From: Duganella sp. 1224
GTDB lineage: Bacteria; Pseudomonadota; Gammaproteobacteria; Burkholderiales; Burkholderiaceae_D
Length of the DNA: 64,000 nucleotides
Assembly: GCF_013408245.1 (NCBI RefSeq)
Contig: NZ_JACBYS010000002.1
Location: forward strand, 868,001-932,000
Direction of reading: 5' to 3'
A program made the position numbers and the translations under genes. How positions within the stretch are numbered: the stretch's first letter is position 1; each line of letters opens with the position of its first letter. This document shows, piece after piece, positions 54,750 through 64,000 of the stretch. Below the pieces are notes generated by a model that saw only the letters and a program-made list of their open reading frames with translations, did not search any database and was not told the origin of the DNA.

Positions 54750-55865
54750 TTACCTTGGCCGCGCCACCAGCTCACGGTACAGCGCATGATAGTTCTGCGC
54801 CATCTTCTCGGCGGTGAACAGCTCCCAGTAGCGCGCCTCGGCGCGGCGCCCCATGGCGGCCGCGCGCGCCGGGTCCTCCCACAGCGCGCGCATGGCCGCG
54901 CCCAGCGCCGCCGGATCGTCCGGCGGCACCACCAGGCCGGTGTCGTTGTCGATGTTGATGTAGGTGGTGCCGGTGCCGATTTCGCTGGAGATCATCGGCT
55001 TGCCGAACATCGCCCCTTCCAGCAGCGAGATGCCGAAGGCTTCCGAGCGCAGGTGCGACGGGAACACCATGGCGTAGCTCAGCTCCAGCAGCGCCGCCTT
55101 GTCCTCCTCGTCCACCGCGCCGATGAACTGCACATGGGTCAGGCCGAGGCGGCGGGCGTGGGCCTTGAGCTCCTGCTCGATCGGGCCGGCGCCGACGATC
55201 ACCACCGGGTAGTCGACATTGGCCATGGCGTCCAGCAGGATGTGCAGGCCCTTGTAGTAGCGCAGCACGCCGACGAACAGGAAGAAGCGCTCACCGCACT
55301 GGGCGCGCCACTTGGCCTTCAGCGCTTCCGACGGTTTCGGATAGATCGATTTATCCAGGCCATAGGTGATGGTGCGGGTCTTGTGCGCGAAGCGCTTCAG
55401 CACCGGCGACGAGGCCAGGTAGTTGGGCGAGGTCGCCACCACCGTGTCCACGCTGTGCAGGAAGCGGCGCTTCAGCGGGCCGTACACGCGCAACAGATTC
55501 TTCTGGCGCACGATGTCGGAGTGGTAGGTCACCACGCTCGGCTTGTCGATGCGCGCCATGAAGTGCGCCAGGTCCATGAACGGCCACGGGAAGTGGTAGT
55601 GGATCACGTCCGCCTTGCGCGCCAGGCGCGCCAGCTTGCGGATGGCGGCGAACGAGAAACCGGTCGAGGCGATCTCGAAGTCCAGCGGCACGCGGTGCAC
55701 GGTGTGCCCTTCGATGTCGATTTCGGAGGGACCGCCGCGGCTCAGCGTCAGCACCTCGTTGGTGACGCCAAGGCGGCCGGTGCCCACGCACAGCTGGCGG
55801 ATCACCTGCTCGATGCCGCCCCAGGTGTCGGGATAATAGGTCTTGTAGAAATGGAGGACGCGCAT
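54750..55865 (-). CDS. GT4 glycosyltransferase, WbpZ-like
   Basis: A 371-residue GT-B glycosyltransferase. The start (MRVLHFYKTYYPDTWGGIEQ) matches the WbpZ/WbdC type that begins D-rhamnan chains in A-band O-polysaccharide. The GT4 nucleotide site is seen as FLFVGVLRYYKG and SEAFGISLLEGAMFGKPMI. It starts 5 bases after the preceding glycosyltransferase stop and is last of gmd-rmd-GT-GT. Confidence 0.85.
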   Translation of the reverse strand: MRVLHFYKTYYPDTWGGIEQVIRQLCVGTGRLGVTNEVLTLSRGGPSEIDIEGHTVHRVPLDFEIASTGFSFAAIRKLARLARKADVIHYHFPWPFMDLAHFMARIDKPSVVTYHSDIVRQKNLLRVYGPLKRRFLHSVDTVVATSPNYLASSPVLKRFAHKTRTITYGLDKSIYPKPSEALKAKWRAQCGERFFLFVGVLRYYKGLHILLDAMANVDYPVVIVGAGPIEQELKAHARRLGLTHVQFIGAVDEEDKAALLELSYAMVFPSHLRSEAFGISLLEGAMFGKPMISSEIGTGTTYINIDNDTGLVVPPDDPAALGAAMRALWEDPARAAAMGRRAEARYWELFTAEKMAQNYHALYRELVARPR

Positions 55866-55870
55866 GGTGT

Positions 55871-57037
55871 TCAGCGGGACAGTACTTGATGATAAACGGC
55901 GGCGGTGCGGCGCGCCGCGGCGTCCCACGTGAGTTCCAGCGCGCGCCGTTCGCCGGCGGCGATGCAGCGCGCACGCACGCTGTCGTCGCGCGCCAGCGTG
56001 GTCATGGCGGCGGCGATCTCGCCCACCGACAGCGGATCGAATTCCAGCGCGGCGCCGGCCGCCACTTCCGGCAGCGAGGTGGCGTTGGCACAGGCCACCG
56101 GCACGCCGCCGGCAAAGGCTTCCAGCACCGGCAGGCCGAAGCCTTCGTGCAGCGACGGGAAGATGAAGGCGCCGGCGCCGGCATACAGGTGGCGCAGCTG
56201 GCGCTTGTCGGTCAGCTTGTCCAGCCAGGCCACGTTCTCGCCCTTCTGTTGCGCCGCCTTGATCTGCCTGACCAGTTCCTCGCTGTGCCAGCCCTGGGCG
56301 CCGACGATCACCAGCTGGCGCGCGGAGCGCAGCACCGGCGGCAGCGTCAGGTATGCCTCCAGCAGCCGCCCGACGTTCTTGCGCGGCTGCAGGGTGCCGA
56401 CAAACAGGAAGTAGCCTGCGCGCAGCTGGTGTTGCGCCAGCGTGGCGTCGCGCTCTTCGGCAGACGGGCGTTCGTGCCACTCGGCGCCGACACCGGAATG
56501 CACAACGCTGATGCGCTGCTCATCGACGCCGAAATGCTCGACCAGCTCGCGCACCGCGTAGTGCGACACGGCGATCACATGCTGCGCCTTGCGCGCGGCA
56601 CGCACCTGCAGCCAGTTTTTCAGCTTGCGCATCTTCGGGCTGGCCCACTCGGGACGCGCCACCGGCACGGCGTCGTGCAGCGTGGCCACCACCGGGCAGT
56701 CCATGCGCACGATGCGGTAGTCGGTGGCGTGGAACAAGTCCAGCGGCGCAGCGCCCTTGCCCAACGCGGTCCGTGTGCTGAGGTGCACCGATGACGGCAG
56801 CAGCATGTCGCCGATCACCGCCAGCGGGAATGACAGCGGCAAGGCGCGGCCGGCGCTCAGGCGGCGCGCATCGCCGGGCGGCGCGAACGACAGCGGTTGG
56901 ACATCGACGCCGGCCTGCGGCAGGTGTTCCATCAGCGCTTGCGTGTAGACCCCGATGCCATCCATGCGGCCGCCGGTCAGCGCCGGCTCGATGGTGGTGG
57001 CGGACAGGCCGACGCGCAGGGAGGCGGCACCTGTCAT
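55871..57037 (-). CDS. GT4 glycosyltransferase, WbpY-like
   Basis: A 388-residue GT-B enzyme with GGRMDGIGVYT (acceptor side), FVGTLQPRKN and HEGFGLPVLEAFAGGVPV (donor site EX7E). It resembles the D-rhamnosyltransferase WbpY/WbdB of common polysaccharide antigen. Its ATG overlaps the rmd stop. The group probably adds D-rhamnose to a surface glycan. Confidence 0.83.
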   Translation of the reverse strand: MTGAASLRVGLSATTIEPALTGGRMDGIGVYTQALMEHLPQAGVDVQPLSFAPPGDARRLSAGRALPLSFPLAVIGDMLLPSSVHLSTRTALGKGAAPLDLFHATDYRIVRMDCPVVATLHDAVPVARPEWASPKMRKLKNWLQVRAARKAQHVIAVSHYAVRELVEHFGVDEQRISVVHSGVGAEWHERPSAEERDATLAQHQLRAGYFLFVGTLQPRKNVGRLLEAYLTLPPVLRSARQLVIVGAQGWHSEELVRQIKAAQQKGENVAWLDKLTDKRQLRHLYAGAGAFIFPSLHEGFGLPVLEAFAGGVPVACANATSLPEVAAGAALEFDPLSVGEIAAAMTTLARDDSVRARCIAAGERRALELTWDAAARRTAAVYHQVLSR

Positions 57038-57945
57038 GCGGAATACATCCAGCGCAGCGTGTCGGCCAGCGGCACAATGTCCAGCGGGCCGGCCACCGAC
57101 TGCAGGCGGCGGTTGTCGCCGACCAGGCGCACCACTTCGTTGGCGCGCACGAAGGCCGGGTTGACATGCACATTAATCTTGTAGCCGGCGATGTCGGCCA
57201 TCATGTCCAGCGCCTCGCCCAGCGAATAGCCGTGACCGGAGCAGATGTTGAAGGTGTGGCCGATCGCCACGCCGGCCGGCGCGGCCAGCAGCTTGCGGTA
57301 ACTGGCGGCGACCATGCGCACGTCGGAGAAATCACGCCACACGTGCAGGTTGCCCAGTTCAATGTCGGCCGCCTTGCGGCGGAAGTGCGCGACGATTTTC
57401 GGCAGCAGGAAGTTCTCGTGCTGGCCCACGCCGGTGTAGTTGAAGGGACGTACGACGATCAGCGGCAGCTTGTCCTGCCACAGGCGCGCCATGTACTCCA
57501 TCGACAGCTTGCTGACGGCGTAGTCGTTGGCTGGCGCCGCCGGCACGTCTTCGTGAATCACGCCGACGTCGGTATTGCCGTAGATATTGGCGCTGGAGGC
57601 CAACAGCACGGCCGACGGTTGGTGCTCCGCGCCAGCCAGCGCTTCCAGCAGATTGCGGGTGCCGACCACGTTGACGCGGTAGACCTGATCAACGTCGCCA
57701 TGGGCCACAAAGGCGATGGCGGCCAGGTGCGCCACCACATCTGGCCGCACCTGCGCCACCACTTCGGCCAGGCCGGCCCGGTCCAGCAGATCGACGGCGA
57801 ACTCGCCCTCGCCGGCCGCGTGGCCGGGGGTGATGGTGCCGAAGACCTGGTAGCCGGCGGCGCGCAACTCCTGCGCGACGTAGCGGCCGGTGAAGCCGGA
57901 CAAACCGGTGATCAGGGCGCGTTTGCCCTCGCCTTCAGCCGCCAT
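57034..57945 (-). CDS. rmd: GDP-6-deoxy-D-lyxo-hexulose reductase (Rmd)
   Basis: The 303-residue extended SDR has TGLSGFTG (NAD(P) site), HLAAIAF, SSANIYGN, YAVSKLSME (catalytic Tyr/Lys) and RPFNYTG. It reduces GDP-4-keto-6-deoxy-D-mannose, the Gmd product, to GDP-D-rhamnose. The ATG at 57945 with AAGGAGTACCC fits. It is 14 bases after gmd, and the two form the GDP-D-rhamnose pathway. Confidence 0.9.
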   Translation of the reverse strand: MAAEGEGKRALITGLSGFTGRYVAQELRAAGYQVFGTITPGHAAGEGEFAVDLLDRAGLAEVVAQVRPDVVAHLAAIAFVAHGDVDQVYRVNVVGTRNLLEALAGAEHQPSAVLLASSANIYGNTDVGVIHEDVPAAPANDYAVSKLSMEYMARLWQDKLPLIVVRPFNYTGVGQHENFLLPKIVAHFRRKAADIELGNLHVWRDFSDVRMVAASYRKLLAAPAGVAIGHTFNICSGHGYSLGEALDMMADIAGYKINVHVNPAFVRANEVVRLVGDNRRLQSVAGPLDIVPLADTLRWMYSA

Positions 57946-57959
57946 GGGTACTCCTTGAA

Positions 57960-59096
<1,137 letters not shown>

Positions 59097-59126
59097 TCAC
59101 TTACATCTTGTTACAGGAGAAATAAA

Positions 59127-59196
59127 AACCGGGGTCAGTGCCGACATTCGGACATTTCTCATGGAAAATGTCCGAATGTCGGCACTGACCCCGGTT
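59127..59196. repeat. perfect 31-base inverted repeat (REP-like hairpin)
   Basis: Arms 59127-59157 and 59166-59196 are fully complementary around an 8-base loop. They carry the ends aaccggggtcagtg/cactgaccccggtt. The form matches short palindromes scattered in Oxalobacteraceae genomes and linked to RAYT transposases, from memory. On the minus strand a T-rich run follows, so it can end maeB transcription as well. Confidence 0.75.
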
Positions 59197-59206
59197 GGGG
59201 GTGGGG

Positions 59207-61525
<2,319 letters not shown>

Positions 61526-61845
61526 GCTGTACTGCCTTCCTATTTTTGCGATCGAAGGCCTGTGATTTTAGCAGAGCGGTTCTGGCGCAGAACTAGGTAT
61601 TTTCACCAACAGCAATAAACGTTATCAGCATTTTTTATGAGGCAAGACGGGCGTTAGCCGAATTTTTGCGCCGGTTGCGACGCAATAGCCGCAACATCAT
61701 CAATTTTCCGCCCTCATTACGTTTGACTATCACATGACGAAATATGATTGAAATTATCAATATTTCACCATGCGAAGCGGCGCGCTGCGCAAGCGGCGGC
61801 GTTTCGGCTAAGCTGATACCGTCAACCGTTCATCAGGAGAATTCC
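61526..61845. promoter_or_regulatory. gap between maeB and the next gene
   Basis: About 320 bases without a gene. It must hold the maeB promoter and that of the gene at 61846. ATTGA (61747-61751), 5 bases and TCAAT (61757-61761) form a perfect inverted repeat in an AT-rich patch before the plus-strand gene. I see no clear -35/-10 pair. Confidence 0.3.
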
Positions 61846-62247
61846 ATGTCCGCCTTGATTGTGTCCAAACGTCTTCCCGAACCGGCCGGCGCCTCGCCGC
61901 AGGGCGCCGCCTGGCAACAATTGCTGCGCTGGCAGGCGAGCGGCCAGCCGCTGGCCTTCGTCTACACCCGCTCCCAGGGCGGCCTGATCCACACCGGCCA
62001 GGGCAAGCTTGACCAGTTGACGCTGGACGCCGCCACCATCGAAGCCGGCGCCAGCCGGCTGTACATCGTGCTGGCCGGCGCCTCCTACGAGGCCGGGCCG
62101 CAGCTGTTCTTCACCCCCAACCTGCTGAGCCGTTTCCACGTCAACGGCGTGGCGGTGCGGCTGGCCAACCATGACTGGCTGTTCCTGTCGGACGAGTCGC
62201 TGCCGGCGATCGGCATGCAGGACCTCATCAAGCGGCTGCAAGCGTAG
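61846..62247 (+). CDS. hypothetical protein, 133 aa
   Basis: A small soluble protein, MSALIVSKRLPEPAG, behind AGGAGA. The central part alternates strands and helices (LYIVLAGASYEAGPQLFFTPN; HVNGVAVRLANHDWLFLSDE). No family or catalytic motif is recognised, and there is no signal. It precedes thiL by only 17 bases on the same strand, suggesting one transcript, but no role in thiamine synthesis is implied. Confidence 0.72.
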   Translation: MSALIVSKRLPEPAGASPQGAAWQQLLRWQASGQPLAFVYTRSQGGLIHTGQGKLDQLTLDAATIEAGASRLYIVLAGASYEAGPQLFFTPNLLSRFHVNGVAVRLANHDWLFLSDESLPAIGMQDLIKRLQA

Positions 62248-62264
62248 CGGGTACAATGCCGCCC

Positions 62265-63245
62265 ATGCTCTCCGAATTCGATCTCATCAAGGAATACTTC
62301 CAGCGTCCCCAGCATGCCGTCCCGCCCCAGGTGGCGCTGGGCATCGGCGACGATTGCGCGCTGATCGCGCCCACGCCCGGCCTGCAGACCGCCATCTCGT
62401 CCGACATGCTGGTCGAGGGCCGCCACTTCTTCGCCGGCGAGGACCCGCTGCGGCTGGGCCACAAGGCGCTGGCGGTCAACCTGTCCGACCTGGCGGCGAT
62501 GGGCGCGCGCCCGCTCGGCTTCACGCTGGCGCTGGCGCTGCCGGCCGCCGACCGCGGCTGGCTGGCCGGCTTTGCGCAAGGGCTGTTCGCGCTGGCCGAC
62601 GCCTTCAACATCGCGCTGATCGGCGGCGACACCACCAAGGGTCCGCTCACCATCTGCATCACCGTGTTCGGCGAGCTGGCGCCGGGCCAGGCGCTGCGCC
62701 GCGGCGCCGCCCGCCCGGGCGACGACATCTGGATTTCCGGCACGCTGGGCGACGCCCGCCTGGCGCTGGCCGGTTACCGGCTGGAACTGGCGCAGCCGCT
62801 GGACGCCGACAGCCAGCGCGCCGCCGCCGTGCGCATGCACACGCCGGTGCCGCGCGTGGAACTGGGCATGCAGCTGGCCGCGCAGGGCGTGGCCCATGCG
62901 GCCATCGACATCTCCGACGGCCTCGTCGGCGACCTCGGCCACATCCTGGCGCGCTCCGGCGTGGGCGCCACGCTGGACGTCGACGCGCTGCCGGCCGGCG
63001 ACATCCTGGCCACGCAGCCGGCCGCGCTGCGCCGTGCCTACAGCGCCGCCGGCGGCGACGATTACGAACTGTGCTTCACCGCCCCGGTGGCGTCGCGCGA
63101 GGCCATCCTGGCCATCGCCGCCAGCGTGGCCACGCCGGTCACGCGGGTCGGCCGCATCGAGGCCCAGCCCGGCCTGCGGCTGGTGGACGCCGCCGGCGCG
63201 CCGCTGGATTTGCAGCTCGGCGGCTTCGATCACTTCACTTCCTGA
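62265..63245 (+). CDS. thiL: thiamine-monophosphate kinase
   Basis: A 326-residue ThiL of the PurM-like ATPase fold: LGIGDDCALI (metal/ATP), VNLSDLAAMGARPLG, IGGDTTKGP, AIDISDGLVGDLGHI and AGGDDYELCF. It phosphorylates thiamine monophosphate to the pyrophosphate cofactor. The MLSEFDLI start at 62265 is typical; an ATG at 62256 would add three residues. It overlaps the EAL-REC gene tail-to-tail by 16 bases. Confidence 0.95.
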   Translation: MLSEFDLIKEYFQRPQHAVPPQVALGIGDDCALIAPTPGLQTAISSDMLVEGRHFFAGEDPLRLGHKALAVNLSDLAAMGARPLGFTLALALPAADRGWLAGFAQGLFALADAFNIALIGGDTTKGPLTICITVFGELAPGQALRRGAARPGDDIWISGTLGDARLALAGYRLELAQPLDADSQRAAAVRMHTPVPRVELGMQLAAQGVAHAAIDISDGLVGDLGHILARSGVGATLDVDALPAGDILATQPAALRRAYSAAGGDDYELCFTAPVASREAILAIAASVATPVTRVGRIEAQPGLRLVDAAGAPLDLQLGGFDHFTS

Positions 63246-64000
63246 AGCGTCGGCAAGGCCGTCACGTCCTCGCCGGGCTGGCCGGCCAGCTTGCCGCTGC
63301 CGTGCATCAGCCAGTAGTGGTGGAAGGCCAGGCGGATGTTGTCGCGCAGCTGGGTGTCATCCCACGGCTTGGTGTAGAAGCGGTAGACGGCGCCGCGGTT
63401 GATGGCGTCCAGCACCGCCTCCAGCCCGGTGTAGCCGGACAGGATGATGCGTATCGTCTCCGGATACATCTCCTTGACCTGGCCGAGGAACTCGGTGCCG
63501 CTCATGGCCGGCATGCGCTGGTCGCAGACGATGACCTGCACCGCGTGCAGCGCCAGCAGCTCGAACGCCTCGGTCGGCGAGGCCGCCGTCAGGATCTGGT
63601 AGCCGTCGCGGCGGAACAGCCGGTGCAGCGCCGCCAGCACGTTGACGTCGTCGTCGACGATCAGCAGCGTCTGCGCCGGCGGGCTGGCCTCGCCCGGCGC
63701 CGGCGGCAGCGGCTGCGCCGCGCGCACCAGCTGGCTCAGCGCCTCCGGCGCCAGCGGCCGGCTGTAGAAATACCCCTGCACCTCGTCGCAGCGGCTGCGC
63801 CGCAGGTATTCCAGCTGGGCGCGCGTTTCCACCCCCTCCGCCACCACCTGCAGCTTGAGGCTGTGCGCCATGCTGATGATGGCCAGCGCGATGGCGGCAT
63901 CGTTGGGGTTGATGGTGATGTCGCGCACGAAGGCGATGTCGATCTTCAGCTTGTCGATCGGGAAGCGCTGCAGGTAGGCCAGCGACGAATAGCCGGTGCC
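63230..64000 (-). CDS. EAL-domain and receiver protein, 3' part, cut by window edge
   Basis: The frame is open to base 64000, so the protein's N-terminus is outside the window. Visible are the C-terminal half of an EAL domain (GTGYSSLAYLQRFPIDKLK, AEGVET, CDEVQGYFYSRP), a short linker and a receiver domain (VDDDVNVL, VCDQRMPAMSGTEFL, LSGYT, YTKPWD). The EAL domain should bind or degrade c-di-GMP. A receiver at the C-terminal end rather than the N-terminus is unusual. Unseen GGDEF or PAS parts may precede. Confidence 0.88.
   Translation of the reverse strand, partial: GTGYSSLAYLQRFPIDKLKIDIAFVRDITINPNDAAIALAIISMAHSLKLQVVAEGVETRAQLEYLRRSRCDEVQGYFYSRPLAPEALSQLVRAAQPLPPAPGEASPPAQTLLIVDDDVNVLAALHRLFRRDGYQILTAASPTEAFELLALHAVQVIVCDQRMPAMSGTEFLGQVKEMYPETIRIILSGYTGLEAVLDAINRGAVYRFYTKPWDDTQLRDNIRLAFHHYWLMHGSGKLAGQPGEDVTALPTLQEVK

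Overview
The window looks like a chromosome segment of a high-GC betaproteobacterium of the Oxalobacteraceae (Duganella/Massilia/Janthinobacterium type). This rests on gene content and style: large TonB receptors, MHYT and HD-GYP signalling proteins, DUF1640-like coiled coils, a MaeB malic enzyme fused to a phosphotransacetylase-like domain, and a long hairpin repeat of a kind common in that group. The species is not determinable from the sequence alone.

Bases 1-15924 are the right-hand part of a genomic island. Base composition is visibly more AT-rich than the rest, a tyrosine recombinase lies at the right end (14667-15764), and the island stops in a 3' fragment of a tRNA-Leu(CAA) gene (15873-15924) followed by that tRNA's terminator. 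The left end is outside the window. The cargo is a tight four-gene cassette at 955-10876: a ClpA/B-like AAA+ protein, a short radical-SAM protein, a 2079-residue zinc-ribbon/pseudokinase/superfamily-1 helicase/nuclease, and a coiled-coil protein. I know no named system with this composition; an anti-phage or anti-plasmid role is inferred. After it come a possible DUF6228-like protein, a trypsin-like protease and four small unknown genes. A palindrome-rich, probably non-coding stretch (140-560) precedes the cassette.

Bases 16 kb-30 kb are core-like and hold a local ECF sigma regulon. An NrsF (DUF1109) anti-sigma and its sigma factor (21680-22952) sit among five promoters of the form GTAACC-N16-CGWA. 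These lie 39-63 bases before the bufferin operon (bufA1-bufB-bufC-doxX), a lipoprotein beta-propeller gene, the nrsF-sigma operon itself, and two convergent paralogous alpha/beta hydrolases. Between them is a redox operon (AhpD-like, exported crotonase, GST, peroxiredoxin, SDR) with a LysR gene downstream.

The rest runs as follows. A secDF pair without yajC (29.7-32.5 kb). Two DUF1640-like coiled-coil paralogues, one with an expanded 33-base repeat. A VOC/SnoaL/SDR operon divergent from a LysR gene. A probable uronate/polysaccharide group (GudD, TonB receptor, BNR-repeat protein). A MacAB-like export system. An MHYT hybrid sensor kinase with an HD-GYP response regulator. An alpha-oxoamine synthase. 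An OmpR-type two-component pair. A GDP-D-rhamnose synthesis and transfer group (gmd, rmd, two glycosyltransferases). Then maeB, a small unknown gene, thiL, and the 3' part of an EAL-REC protein cut by the window edge.
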